Assembly: GCA_003439945.1 (NCBI GenBank)
Contig: QVRM01001126.1
Coordinates: 729,067 to 793,066, forward strand
DNA from: Dermanyssus gallinae
Lineage: Eukaryota; Arthropoda; Arachnida; Mesostigmata; Dermanyssidae
DNA: 64,000 bases
Reading direction: 5' to 3'
Under the pieces are notes generated by a model. It was not told the origin of the DNA. It worked only from the letters and a program-made list of their open reading frames with translations, and made no database searches. Every line of letters starts with the position of its first letter. The stretch's first letter is position 1. Both the position numbers and the translations under genes were made by a program. Below, in pieces: positions 11,345 through 22,900 of the stretch.

Positions 11345-12077
11345 ATTACAAGCTGTCTCGTTCACCCTTCAGCACTTCAGGGACTTCGCAGAGACGACTC
11401 AGGGACTTCACAGTGCCGCTTCCTGTGACAAAATCCGACTCTACATACGCCACCAATACCATGAGAGAGCTTACGTTTTAGCAAACCAGTTTGCATCTCT
11501 ATATCCTTATCCGACTTGCGATAAATCCGTCAGCAGTTCGCTGCATGTAACAGGTGTCCGTTTAACCTCTTCGACGCCTGACCAGTTGGTGTTTTCTGAA
11601 GTTGAGATCTAAAATTTACTTATGAAGCTGAAGCCAAAATTTATTTTAGCCTAAATAAAATACCGCCTGTTTTCTGCAAGAAGTTTGCTCTGTTCTTCTC
11701 TGACTTACGAGAGAGCCTATAATGATGGTATGGTTCCTAATATGTTCAAGCAAAATAATGTAACCCCAATCCACAAAAAGGGGTAAAGAACAAATGTCGA
11801 AAATTACTGTATCAAAGTATTCTAATGTGTGTTGCATTTCCGAAAAATTACTTACGACGCAGAAACGGAGTTTTTATGCAAAACAATGTATTCGATGCCG
11901 CTCGACACGGCTTCAGTGCTCATCGATCAATGTGTCCTCAAGCAATATGCAGATGATCTCACACTGCATTGCAAAATTGAAAAATTAGGTGATCAATTAA
12001 AGGTTCAACAAGTTGTGCATGGTGTTGGAAGCTGCTGTGCGAAAAAAATGAATGCTGCTATATACGCATAAATCCTT

Positions 12078-12080
<3 letters not shown>
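11345..12080 (+). pseudogene. Decayed jockey/CR1-like RT with internal deletion
   Basis: Frame-shifted blocks occur in the family order. First comes a linker-like segment ending LVFSEVEI, then LMKLKPK. Next is MVPNMFKQNNVTPIHKKG (the fingers block 'G.VP..WK..NVTPIHKKG'). After a jump comes QYADDLTLHCKI (motif C, YADD kept). The stretch between the fingers block and YADD is far too short, so motifs A and B have been deleted. Several frameshifts and stops make it non-functional. Confidence 0.7.

Positions 12081-12109
<29 letters not shown>
12081..12109. repeat. (TA)n microsatellite, then (GA)n
   Basis: Alternating TA followed by a short GA run. It lies at the 3' side of the RT relic. Confidence 0.9.
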
Positions 12110-12122
<13 letters not shown>

Positions 12123-12959
12123 AAAGAGATTAAGAAATTGCACACTACTATCAAACCAGAACGTGGGATTGTTATTTCGGCTGCGACCTGCGAATTGTGC
12201 ACACAACATCTATGACATTAGACTAAACTCTATGAAAAGTCGGTGCTTTGTCTTCCCGAAGGCAGTTGCACGCAGTAAACACAAAAATATATGTTTGTCG
12301 GGCGCCAAGGTAGATACACGAGAAAGGCTTCTAACCTGTTGTCCTCTCGACCGTGTTTAATTGAACTACTTTATCTACCGTTTAATGCACATAGCATCCC
12401 CTTTGTTTAAATAAAGGCATTTTCTATCCATTCAGTTCAAATGTTCAGTATGCACTTCTCCTAGAGCTCATCTACTTACTCTTTTAACAGCTGTACCGGA
12501 TATCGAAAACACGACTTCTCAACTTTGATTTTAAATATGTGAGGACAGTCAAACGCGCCTGTAAGTGACAAATTAGGCACAAACGAAGCTTGAGACTAAG
12601 ACGTCACATATTTTCGTCGCGAAAGAGGGCTTACAGTAGACGAGTGCTTTTGTTGCTCCTCAGTTAAGCCTACAGTGACTATGTAAGACACAACTGTGTC
12701 TCTCAGCGGTGGTCCCAAAAACGGACATCAGTCGACCCTTCGTGTTGCGAACAAACGGCTAGGCATTCACCGTGCATCACGGTCAGTGCATCGCAAGCCC
12801 TGTGGTATTCCTTTCCTGCTCAAAGTAACCAAATTGGCCCATCTTATCCTGCCGCCCGAAAACGCTTGAAACCAATACTGCCCGGCGACGCGCGAGACAC
12901 TTGGCTCGGAGCTAGTGAGAAGTGCAGGAAAGTTATTTAAAAAGCGGTAGCAGCTGCGG

Positions 12960-13244
12960 TTACACTCTTACGACGTGCCAAGTCACCATGATCTGGCTGT
13001 TGTGGGTTTTGCGGCTAGCATAACGAGTGGCTGTCTCCAGCAAGCCCAGGCATTCATCCATCAACGATATATTTGCATGTGCATGATGCGCGGCCCGAAT
13101 TCCTTGTGTCTGTAAGCGCCAGGTGTTATTAGGCAACAATGAATGTGAGTCAGGCGGCTCCACCCTGGGCCTTGTTCGAGAAAAGTAAGCCCCTGGCGTA
13201 CTTGAGTAGTCACTGACTCCCTGAAATCCTTCACGGTCAGTCAA
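12960..13244 (-). CDS. Unsupported 94-codon open frame
   Basis: The frame has ordinary amino-acid composition and ends near a GTAAGAG donor-like site on the minus strand. I found no convincing acceptor, start context or family. It is listed because it is the only protein-like frame in about 1.5 kb, but chance is a good explanation. Confidence 0.2.
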   Translation of the reverse strand: MTDREGFQGVSDYSSTPGAYFSRTRPRVEPPDSHSLLPNNTWRLQTQGIRAAHHAHANISLMDECLGLLETATRYASRKTHNSQIMVTWHVVRV

Positions 13245-13501
13245 GGTCCTGTTGCTTGTCTAGATTATCCCTTGGCGTTTGCGACACTCCCGGTTGCCAG
13301 GCCCAGTGCTGGTGCAGCAACTAGAGAAATATTACACATACTGGTAGCCACAATTAAGAAGAAAAGTGTTGAAACCTTTATTCTGTATTTATTGAAATTA
13401 AATGTATTCACTTAGCAGTTACAATCCAATGTCTGACTAATTCCAAGTTAACAGGGTTTTGCTAGTAATAAGTACAAGTATCACAATTACTAATATGTTG
13501 G

Positions 13502-13502
<1 letters not shown>

Positions 13503-13538
<36 letters not shown>
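13503..13538. repeat. (TA)n microsatellite
   Basis: An uninterrupted alternating TA tract. Confidence 0.95.
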
Positions 13539-13539
<1 letters not shown>

Positions 13540-14507
13540 TGACCCTTGAAGCGTATTTAACAAAATGCCGAACTACAGCACACACAATTGTCTGGGCAGT
13601 GGTGTCAAAAGTAAAATATATGTGCAATAAAATAGAGTTTTCATTAGGCAAAAAAATGTGCCTTATTGGAGCATTGCCACTAGTCACTGCAATGCACATA
13701 TCTCGTAGTACAGAACCAAAGGCTGCGCACAGCTACTTGTACAGTGATTTTCTTCTTGACGTTAACTCAGACAGCGCTGTTCACAAGTACATCATGTAAC
13801 TTTTGCTTAAATTACAATATTTCTACGTGTAGATGTATGTGCGTGTATAGTTTAGTTCTTTACGAGGAGCTACCGCTAAGTTGCTTTAAGAACACGGGTC
13901 GTTTATCCTTGATCGTGCTGTTCAGAAGGCGCTGCCCTTCCTCGGTGAGCTCGCTGTAGTAACGGCAAAAGCGAATCTTGGTTATGACAAGGTCTGTATT
14001 TACGCATGCAGTGCGAGTTGGTTAGACAGGAACGTGGCTAAATGATAACCGAACAAGACACACGAAACAGCCATATCATTAAAACAACGTCCGGTTTTGG
14101 TTTCATTGAAGAGTACGGTTAGTTTACTCGTATTTTTTTTGTATATTGGCCGATTATAGTTTCGAATGCTATTTTTGTCAACGCGTCGTCTCATTTTCCT
14201 TAAGTTCTGATGTTATTCATACGCGCAGTGCTGGAGCAGAAATCGTTGGTTGCACAACCTCTCATCGGAAAGGTAAAAACAGATAAAATAATATGGTGAT
14301 AACCTTATACATTTATTGTTTGTTATACTCAATTTAAACAATAACAACTACAATGACAAAATTGTTACAAGAAACAGTGTGTAAATGAGTTCACTGAGAC
14401 TATTGCGAAAGCCGAGCACGCTTAGCTAATTCCTTTGACGCGCTCAGAAAACATTTGTTCATTCAAGCCAGTGCGGCAAGCTTCAAAAATAGAGGACACT
14501 TAACCTG

Positions 14508-14509
<2 letters not shown>

Positions 14510-14551
<42 letters not shown>
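14510..14551. repeat. (TA)n microsatellite
   Basis: An uninterrupted TA tract, upstream (plus-strand sense) of the TIL locus. Confidence 0.95.
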
Positions 14552-14552
<1 letters not shown>

Positions 14553-15039
14553 CGTATGTTCATTACCGTTGAACGGAATGATGCACTGTGCTAACCTAAA
14601 GGGCCACAGTATGACTAAACGGAGTCAACCCTAAAATCGAAATGCTTTGCTGATTATTATGTACTGATGCTGGATCTACTTTTGAAACAGTAACTTACGT
14701 TAGTAACCTGATTTCTATTTTAACTACGGAGCTTACGTTAGCCATAGGCGTATTGGCAACTTTTTAGAGTTGTAAATGTTTATGGTGCGTGTGATTGGCG
14801 TATATTTAAATTAAGTTCCGGGTGCCCACAAGGAACACTTTTAGGATCACTCATGCTCATTTTGTATACAAGTTTAATACAAAACAATTCGTAAATAATA
14901 AGGGGGGGGGGCAATAGGGTTTAAAAAAGACAAAAAAAGTTGACCAAAAGAGAAAAAAGATGTGTCTTCATAGTCTATAAGTGTGGGATACACGCATCGC
15001 TCATCCAGATGTGTACTTACCTATAATTAGATTGTTGGC

Positions 15040-15709
15040 CTATGGAGCGGGGCGTCTATCATAATTGTACAGTGATGGAGGCGGAATCGGTGTGGGTCGA
15101 GTGCCGACCGGCACACAGCTGTCGATTGCGCCGCGGCGAACAAAGCCTTTGGGGAAAAACATAGAACCGCGTTCGCTTAATTCCGATCTATCACGTTCTT
15201 GAGCAGTCTAATGCTAAAACAACATGTCTGTGCTATGTAACTAACAGTCGTTTCTATCCTACGAACGAGCGTACCCACCGAAGAATAAAAAGAAGAATCC
15301 TAGCCTATACGATCGCCGTTTCTTTCAAAGGAATAATTCAGACTTAAAACGCGACCGCTATTAATGGACATGTGGAAAAAACCTACCGGCTTAGTACAAC
15401 AAACTTTTTCGGGCTGTCTCTCAACCAACATGTAACGTCCACGGAATTGCTTTCGCATTGCTTTGTAAGACGGACCCCATAAATATAGATGTGCAACGGC
15501 GGCGGGTATTGAGCCCGTGCAGCACCTATGTGCCTTGCCCGGTCGCAAGGCGCATGGAAGTGCACCACCATGCCACCGGGCATGACATGCAAATTACAAC
15601 GACGTATTGACCACAGGACATACATACATGCAAATATGCAAAGTGAATATTTCCCCTTTACCTTAAGTAACCACCTACGAATATATCTAGGTTATGGGTG
15701 AACACTGCC

Positions 15710-15753
<44 letters not shown>

Positions 15754-16909
15754 GAGAAAACACAAATTGAATCGTACCTGGCTTACAGGTGCACACAGTG
15801 GTACACGCATAGCGGGGTGTGCAGACAACTGTGCCAGGTGGGCATGGATTAAAAGGCCCTGGAGGACCTGCTGAGCGCGGTGCGCAGCTTTCCACTAGCA
15901 TCATATTGGGACCACACGTTAACGATGAAGCAACTGGAAGGTCGGATTTGCAATTCAACCGTTGTTAGGGTCTGCTCACACCATTCGGTGCATTCATGCA
16001 AAACTCGAGTGTTTGAAACAGAACAAGTGCTTTCTGCAATTGAAATCATCCTTCGTTAGCGAATTCACTAGGACAATTGTTAGTCGTGGCGGTCCTAATG
16101 TGTAGGTGCCCTGTTGTAAACCGGCGCTGTGCATCGTTGTCGATAAACGCTAGTACTAAAAGATTTATCTATTTCGTCGTCACGTCACTCGCCAGCGTCT
16201 TATAGAGCGTTCTAAACTTAATTTTTTGCATGCGTTTGTTTTGACTATAGATATAGCTGACATCAGGTAGTTGGCAATATTTGTTTTTTTAACGCTCTGA
16301 CAACCACGCGGTAGACGCTCGTAATGGGCTAAGTTGCCTGTGGCACGATGTAGTCTAAGTGTATCCATCGTCATCGCGTTCTCGTTACTGGATTTTATAT
16401 AGGCTTTCCCCAACAGAGGTATGTAGCAGCAGGGCGGGCAATGACAACAACGTCCAACAAATACAACCAGCAAGGTCGGGGCTCGAACTTGTGATTGTGT
16501 TGCTCTGGTTGCCATGGCAACGCCCCGTTTCAAACGGTGCGTTAGCCGCCTTAGCCAGCACCGCTACAATCATCTTTAGGCCATCACTTAAATCACCTAA
16601 GCATTAAGCGTGCCACTTCAGTTTAAACTATGCTATTTCAACTTGCCATGCTATACACAAGAAACTAGTCACATACATGGCACGACTTATCTAGATTTTG
16701 CGCGCGACCGTTTCAACAAATGACACAAAGATTCCATCTGTCTGTGGCGTACGAAATACTTGACGCATGCACTAAGCAAGCGAAGCTGCTTTGAACTACG
16801 AATAACTCGCCGTGGTTAATTATTAATCATTGCCACTGATTAACAGGTTCAAATACTACTCACCGACAATAGTTAAGCTGTGCGCCCAAAGCACCGTTAA
16901 GAGCAGCAT
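15040..16909 (-). CDS. Secreted TIL-domain cysteine-rich protein (likely protease inhibitor), three exons
   Basis: Spliced model on the minus strand: exon 1 16,909-16,864, exon 2 15,933-15,778, exon 3 15,146-15,040. Both introns have GT-AG ends and phase 1 (donors GTGAGT and GTACGA; acceptors CTTCCAG and CCCCAAAG). The result is 102 residues. Residues 1-18 are a hydrophobic signal peptide starting MLLLTVLW. A TIL-like domain follows with eight cysteines (C22, 32, 46, 53, 59, 63, 65, 78), including CGPN, TVCTCKPGFVRR and SCVP. The tail is proline-rich. The TIL family usually has ten cysteines (Ascaris-type inhibitors). By alignment the third and tenth are absent here, which suggests a four-disulphide variant. 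The known role of the family is inhibition of secreted serine proteases. That this protein does so is inferred. Confidence 0.7.
15425..15600 (-). repeat. tRNA-derived SINE copy in TIL intron 2
   Basis: On the minus strand a GGTGGCATGGTGGT block (A-box-like) is followed by GGGCTCAATACCC (B-box-like). A body then shares TAACGTCCACGGAA and CATAAATA..ATGTGCAACGG with 32,755-32,900. Two related copies plus RNA polymerase III promoter-like boxes support a SINE. Confidence 0.6.
15713..15750. repeat. (TA)n microsatellite in TIL intron 2
   Basis: Lies about 28 bp inside the intron from the exon 2 donor. Confidence 0.95.
16480..16565 (-). repeat. tRNA-like (SINE head?) segment in TIL intron 1
   Basis: The minus strand reads TGGCTAAGGCGGC (A-box-like) and, about 60 nt later, AGTTCGAGCCCC (a good B box). 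Between them is the palindrome GTTGCCATGGCAAC. The boxes are spaced too widely for a plain tRNA. It could be a diverged SINE head or a tRNA pseudogene with an insertion. Confidence 0.4.
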
Positions 16910-17323
16910 GCTATCCGGTCGTGTTACGCTGCCATGTTGCACCATAGCGGGTGAAACAATTCGACAGTACCACAATCGAACTCGAAATCCGACTGTATCA
17001 ACAGACGACCGAGTCTGACAACTGGTCGTCCGCCTAACAGGTAATGACAACCTTACAATTTGAATTGCCGTACAAGAACGAAGTAACGTCCTTAATTACA
17101 CGTCAAAGTATGCTGCTTCGGTGGCGGCGGCGGCGGCGGTAGATGCGTATTGCTTAATAGGAGGAGTGTTCGAGGAAAGTCTTCAAACTGGGCTGGCTAT
17201 TGGTCTGTTTGACCTGTTTGAATGATGGCAGCGGAGAAAATCTCGATGACCCAGTAATCACGAGACCAGCTGCCTGATGATCCAGCCACCGGTCATAGCT
17301 ACTGCCTTACACAGCTGCAACAA

Positions 17324-17325
<2 letters not shown>

Positions 17326-17374
<49 letters not shown>
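17326..17374. repeat. (TA)n microsatellite at the duplication junction
   Basis: It separates unit 1 from unit 2. The equivalent tract at 19,018-19,056 closes unit 2. Confidence 0.95.
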
Positions 17375-17375
<1 letters not shown>

Positions 17376-17394
17376 TCATATTTACATTGTTGTC

Positions 17395-17520
17395 CTATGA
17401 AGCGGAGCTCGCATCATTCTTGTCCCGTGTTGGAGACGGAATCGGTTTGTGCGGAGTGCCAACGACCAACTCACAGCTGTCGTGGCCGCTGCGGCAAACA
17501 AACGACGCCATTAGAAAAAA
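17395..17520 (-). pseudogene. TIL last-exon pseudogene
   Basis: Homologous to exon 3 of the intact gene. It keeps the DSC core, the proline/threonine-rich tail and the TAG stop. Two lesions are visible: the acceptor AG has become TG (AATG in place of AAAG), and the stretch before the DSC codons is 4 nt longer, which shifts the frame. Exons 1 and 2 were not found in this unit. Confidence 0.6.
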
Positions 17521-18039
17521 ACATTGTACCGCGTTCGCTTAATTGCGATCCACTGTGTTTTTGACTAGTCTAATATTGCTCAAACAACATGTCCGTTCTA
17601 TGAAACTAAAAGGCATTATTATCCCACGACGGAACATACCCACCGAACAAGAAGCATAATTCTTGCCTATGCGATAAAATTGTCATCTCCTTTGATGGAA
17701 CAACTTAAAACGTGACCGCTGCTAATGCACATTGTGGAGAAAAGTCTGCAATCTTAGTACGACTAGAGCAAGAAGCGACAAAGTTAAAGTTATAACGCAG
17801 TACTATCACATTTTAAAATAGAGCTTCACGGTACAAAACTACCGAATCGCTACCGATATACTGAGTAAACTAAAAGTGGTGCATTATTTACACGTTGCGA
17901 GAGATCTCTTCCTTCCAGAGGGAGTAGGCATATAAATGTGAAATCCAGGAAAGCCGACCTTACCACCAATCACCTGAGGAATATATAAATTAATTTTGCA
18001 TTTAGTTGCATAATAGGACTATTAAAAATGTTCACTTGC

Positions 18040-18600
18040 GTGCTCCCTTAAGGACTCTTCATCCTCTACGAGGAGTTGAAGCCAAAGTATACTCAGATTA
18101 TGCAAAACCTTACTGTCTATGCCGCACCGCAGCGGAGAGATGCCATTTTTAGACGATGTTGGACGTTTGCAATGCCTGGCTGGATGCCTTTAACTTGAGC
18201 CTGTCCATGCATAAATAGAGTCTTGCATTTCGAACACGGAAATGCAAGGTACCCCTATAACATCGGGGATCAGGAGTTGAGCAAATTTCGAGTTGTAAAA
18301 GACCTTGAAGTCCTTACGAGCAACAAGTTAAGGTATTCCGGACATATAACCGATGTTGTCATAACACTCTCTCCGTCAACGTGCAAACTAGATCTTTGTT
18401 GCACGCTCTCCTGACCTATACGTCCAGCTGTATATCGCACGCGCACTTCCAATACTGACACATGTAGCACAGGCATAGTATCCGGGTCCCGTTAAGGACA
18501 ATGCTTTCCTGAAACGAGTGGAACGTAAATTCACAAAACGGTTTGAATTCCTGCCACCTGCTGCCATGTTAATTGGTGTCATGTGGACATTCCCCACATA
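18040..18600 (+). pseudogene. Decayed CR1/jockey-like RT fragment inside duplication unit 2
   Basis: Blocks in order: a degraded region around the RT thumb, then VKDLEVLTSNKLRYSGHI (matching 'VKDLGV.....L.F..HI'). In a shifted frame come LYIARALPILTHVAQA and LKRVERKFTKRF (matching 'LY..LV.PIL.YA..VW....K.....E.VQRRFTK'). Stops and frameshifts are frequent. It lies where the TIL exons should be. Confidence 0.65.
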
Positions 18601-19015
18601 ATTGACATGCTCAATATGCTTGATTAGAGGATGCTGCTCCAGTTGAGATCCAGAACCCGTGTCTATTCAATAAGAGGTTCGTGGAAAAGCAAACGACAAA
18701 CACGTCAGACCAGCAACATTGCTCATGTGTTGATCGCACGCAGACGCTGCGTTAGCGACCTATACTCATTGAGGATCTCTAAGCATACCCATTACCGCAC
18801 AAGAACGAAGTGCAGCCCTTAATTACACGTTAAAGTATGCTGCTGCGGCGGCGACAGAATCGCACTGCCTAACAGGAGTGCTCGAGGTAAATCCTCAAAC
18901 CGGGTTGGCCATCGGTCTGATCTGTTTGAATAACGGTAGCGGAAAAAATCTCGATAACCCAGTTACCATGAGGCGAACTGCCTCGTGATCCAATCACTGG
19001 TCATAGCTACTGCCC

Positions 19016-19017
<2 letters not shown>

Positions 19018-19056
<39 letters not shown>
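19018..19056. repeat. (TA)n microsatellite
   Basis: Closes duplication unit 2. Confidence 0.95.
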
Positions 19057-19058
<2 letters not shown>

Positions 19059-19156
19059 ATAAGCTTATTAATAATTTTAAAGCATTAGTCTGATACTCAA
19101 GCAGTTCAGTAGTAAGGATGATTTCTTGTATTTTTAGATCTTTCTCCAATGACTTA

Positions 19157-19158
<2 letters not shown>

Positions 19159-19220
<62 letters not shown>
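19159..19220. repeat. (TA)n microsatellite
   Basis: A long uninterrupted TA tract. Confidence 0.95.
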
Positions 19221-19225
<5 letters not shown>

Positions 19226-19336
19226 TATGCAGCGCACAATATGATAGTCATCCTCTCACAAATACCACGACCTCTGCCGTACACAAGAGTCGGCAGCCAA
19301 CTGGTAAAAGAATTACCTTCCTAAACTTTCGAAGAA

Positions 19337-19342
<6 letters not shown>

Positions 19343-19376
<34 letters not shown>
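19343..19376. repeat. (TA)n microsatellite
   Basis: A TA tract just left of a strong minus-strand GTAAGT donor-like site (complement at 19,385-19,390). I could not attach that site to a definite exon. Confidence 0.9.
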
Positions 19377-19379
<3 letters not shown>

Positions 19380-20189
19380 AGCTGACTTACCGACTGTGCC
19401 GCTAGTCGTCCACTGAAATCTTGTTTAAACAACAAAGACGTTCTGCTTTTGTTCCAACAGAAAAATGCAAATGAAGCCAGGTCCATCACCTTAGGGAGAC
19501 GTAGACACTTCATAGAAGTATCACGCCGCGTCTTCGTACTCTGTAGATGTTTCTGTTCCAAAACACGTCGCTCGCCAGTTAGTTAGTATACGTACTTTTC
19601 TGTCGTGGATGTTCTACTCATTTGGCGGATTTCCACTGCAAAAAGACTAAAATGTGTTGGACTTTGCTAAAGACTGAGACTGGCTGTCGTATACCCTTTG
19701 CGGTGCAGGCGCGAGTGTGCGAGAAACAATGTGTCGAGATGTCACGATTGTGAATGCCCACATTTAGAGCGGTCAACGCTCCCCATTCGCTCGCCGTTGC
19801 TCTTTCTTCTTTAAGGGCCACCATTTAATTTGTCGTCGTCGGTGAAACGCAAAGTACTCTCCACCGAAACGCGCTTATCTACTAGAATCCATTCGTTCTT
19901 ATCGACACAATCACACGCGATCGCGCCCGCTCTTGCCCACAGAGACAAAGACGCAGACAAAGTCGACTTAACGACCACTCAGCCATAATTGGAAAAGCTG
20001 AACGAAACGTCGTTGACTTTTTTTTGTCTACGACGGAAAGAAATAAACATCTGAGTTCGCGTTTGTGCGCTTTTATTCTCGCTTCGTTAGACTCTTGCGA
20101 GCCTACGGTTCATTGCATTGCAGTATTGATTTTACACGTTTTACTTAAAAATTAGCGTAATTGTTGCAAGAAGTGTGGTCTGCCTATTT

Positions 20190-20440
20190 AAAACGGTATA
20201 AATCGCATGTTGTGCCACTATTAATATATGGATATGCCAGGTGTGGAACCGTCCAAAGCTAGATGATTTCGGATTACTAGAAATAGTGCAGCGTCGCTTC
20301 CTAAGAAGGGCTGAGAAACCGGGTCGGATGGAAAGGTACACCCTCGAGTTTAAATCAGTGACTGCGCTGTTTAAAGAAGCTGAAACATACGACGACAGCT
20401 GCTCTGCCTGATTAAGAACGAGGATCTGCTTGACGTAACG
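20190..20440 (+). pseudogene. RT C-terminal relic (CR1/jockey-like)
   Basis: Without any start codon, the plus strand reads CQVWNRPKLDDFGLLEIV and then QRRFLRRAEKPGRME. This matches the 'VW.P....D...LE.VQRRFTRR' block found after the palm in CR1/jockey-type RTs. It then decays into stops. No other RT block is adjacent. Confidence 0.6.
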
Positions 20441-20907
20441 CTTGAGGTACATCAAGCAATGCCGAGTCGGCTATACGGGGTTTGTCATTAGACCTCCAAC
20501 ACAGACGCTACCAATGCCAAAGTGTCGCACATGTATCCATAGAGTGAGCTGTGACGCAGTGAGAACGACTGAAACCTAAAATAGTGTCGAAAGCAAACAT
20601 GTGCAATCAAAATAATCAAAATAAAAAGGGGTATGATAACACCCCCTTTATAAAAGAGTGTTTCAATCATAGCAGCGCACTTTGCGTCGATTGATCCTTG
20701 TGTGACTTATTTGCTGTTTTAAATTACTGGCAATCGTTGGATAATTCACTTGCAAGTATAGCAAACAGGCATAAAGAAAAAAAATATATTACTAGATGAA
20801 CTAATTCGTTTACAGATTTTGCAGTCACAAAAATGCGCTCTTGTTGTATTAAAAACAACTCTGCCCCATTATACAAGTCTGCCCTTGAGTTGTCCACGCA
20901 GGTGACG

Positions 20908-20962
20908 TAGACCATAACAACAACAATAACAACAACAACAACAACAATCAGAACAACAACAA
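20908..20962. repeat. (CAA)n repeat
   Basis: Interrupted CAA/AAT trinucleotide repeats. Confidence 0.85.
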
Positions 20963-20997
20963 TGGCTCACAGACACTAATCAGTAGTCCTGTATCTA

Positions 20998-21195
20998 TTA
21001 AGAGGCCCTTCGCAATATCGACACAAAGGGAACTTCTAGGAGTTGTTTCGGCCTCTTCTGTAGGCTCGCGCGCATCCCTTCGACCCTTTGATGATATGTC
21101 GCTCCGGGCCATCTATTGCATTGGCTAGCCGCCGCCAGGCTTGCCCGCTGTGCTCCCCCTTGCAAGTATGCAGCTACGACAGCACATTCGCTCAT
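20998..21195 (-). pseudogene. Protein-like frame, possibly a decayed gene
   Basis: A 65-codon frame with alanine/glutamine/arginine-rich composition. Just upstream, a separate short ATG frame with acidic/basic residues overlaps it by ATGA in another phase, as if one reading frame had been broken by a frameshift. No family is recognised and chance is possible. Confidence 0.2.
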
Positions 21196-21449
21196 TGGGC
21201 TTCTCCAGTCTCCTTCTTATCCTGCTCGTTCATGTGGTCAATTAACAAAATTGCACAGAGCACTGCTCAAACACTAGCCGGCTTTAACTCACAACTACCT
21301 TCCCAGATGAAGATGTACCCGTATGTACGCTGGTTTTCGTTGTATTTAACTGGGCGCACTGGGTACAGTGGTTTTGCAGTAGACGCAGTATATCCTACAT
21401 ATGTTAGTAGCATGTGCTAAAGCCATTTTAAAGATAGTTTCGAAGGGAC

Positions 21450-22900
21450 TTACCAGGGGATTCATTTCAGCAGGCAGTTATATTATTCTTAAGTTATTCA
21501 TATTTTCTCGTTAGTAGATTAATTGGGAGTTAAGCCTAGATTAGATTGGTAGACAGTACACGTTTAAATAAATGCTTAGGTGTTTCTCGTGTTCTCAGCA
21601 TATGGATGGCCGAACGGTCAGCTGGCTTTGGATTAGGATGGGCTTGTCCACTGTACATGTTTCTGAAAATTACTTTAACGCATTTCTGATAGCAAGTATT
21701 GTCCATTTTAGCAGTTGGAAACGAACCAGTAAACCCTGCAGTTTCGTCGTTTTTTTGTTGGCGTGATGATATGTAGTGCTACTACAAATATGCTGATAAC
21801 GTTACCACATATTTTGCGCTTTAATGATTAAAAGGCACGTCTCAAATTAAACGGATAAAAAAATACTGCAAGGATGTGTCGCTCTCAGTACAATTCCACG
21901 CGGTTCTAGGAGCTACCCATTCCAGCAGTTAACGACGCCTTCGACGCGAGCACGGGCCCTCAGAGACAGTCAAAACGATATCAGGCGTGTTGGGACTAAT
22001 AGTAAAAAAACAGCCTTCGAGCTTAGGGGCTTTGCTTAAGTCATTAAGAAGAAGTCTTGTGTTTGCACGCTACGATCTATGCTTATCCCCAGTCAAAATC
22101 TCAGAGGAATAGACTTAGGTAGACAAAGCAGTCTGTCAGGTTCACGCACCCCTTAGCGGTGTGCACCGGCGGGGGGGGGGTATTTTTCTTCCGTTACTCC
22201 CAAACTCTACAGCAACACGCCGCCAGGAGCAACAGCACTAGCTAGATCTGTAAAGGGAAAGCCTAAATACTTTTTCTTTGTATTTATTACCCCACTAAGA
22301 TATTTTACTTTGAAAAACATGCAGCTTTTCCCACTACGTTGTACGCAACTTTGCTCGCTTTTCTTTCTACTTGTATTGTTTACCCAGAATTATAAGTCAT
22401 TGTGTTATTGAGAGTGGAATACACACAAAAGGGTTGTCCTCGCTTTGTGCCACTCATGCCAGCACATTATAAGGCGCCTTGTAATTGTACCCAAATAGTG
22501 GGATGGATAAAATATATATCTCTGAGTCGGACTGGCTTTCCATGGTCTTCTGGCGGAATGAAATCACAGTAGACAGGAACCAGTCTATTATGATTTCATT
22601 TCTTTCTCGTATTTATTCTAAAACATAACTCGCTGATATTCTGGCACTGCCACGTACAGTTCGTTGTTGCACCTTCTAACCTGTGTTCAATAAGACAACC
22701 TAGCCCAACCGCTTACATTTTTCGAGAAGTCGAAGATGCCAACTAGGCATTTAAATGGTGTAGAAAGCTCAGCCAACGCGGGTTTCTGATTCTATAAAGC
22801 AAATAGTGCATCAACATCCGCCTCACGTGTCAAATAGCTGTTGGGCATCTGTCAAATAATATTTTTTTAATAGAATTATTTTTTAATTACAACGTAGTTT
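21450..22900. other. No recognisable gene
   Basis: AT-rich DNA with a G(10) run near 22,170-22,181. I could match no repeat or coding block. Confidence 0.45.

Larger units (their letters stand above)
15040..17320. repeat. Tandem duplication, unit 1 (intact TIL gene)
   Basis: The left end (15,040-15,402) matches 17,395-17,763 and the right end (17,065-17,320) matches 18,797-19,018, all in the same orientation. Both units end in a (TA)n tract. This is a direct tandem duplication of the whole locus. Unit 1 keeps all three TIL exons. Confidence 0.7.
17385..19018. repeat. Tandem duplication, unit 2 (degraded)
   Basis: Shares its two ends with unit 1 but is shorter. The middle lacks TIL exons 1 and 2 and instead holds a non-LTR RT fragment. 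The GGC trinucleotide run in unit 1 (near 17,120-17,142) is shorter here. Confidence 0.65.

Noticed and set aside
14316..14350. Possible retrotransposon 3' tail
   Set aside because: It shares only about 12 bases (TATACTCAATTT) with the copy 1 tail and nothing beyond, so coincidence is likely.
16180..16533. 117-codon minus-strand frame
   Set aside because: It lies in intron 1 of the TIL gene and its start covers the tRNA-like segment; no protein resemblance.
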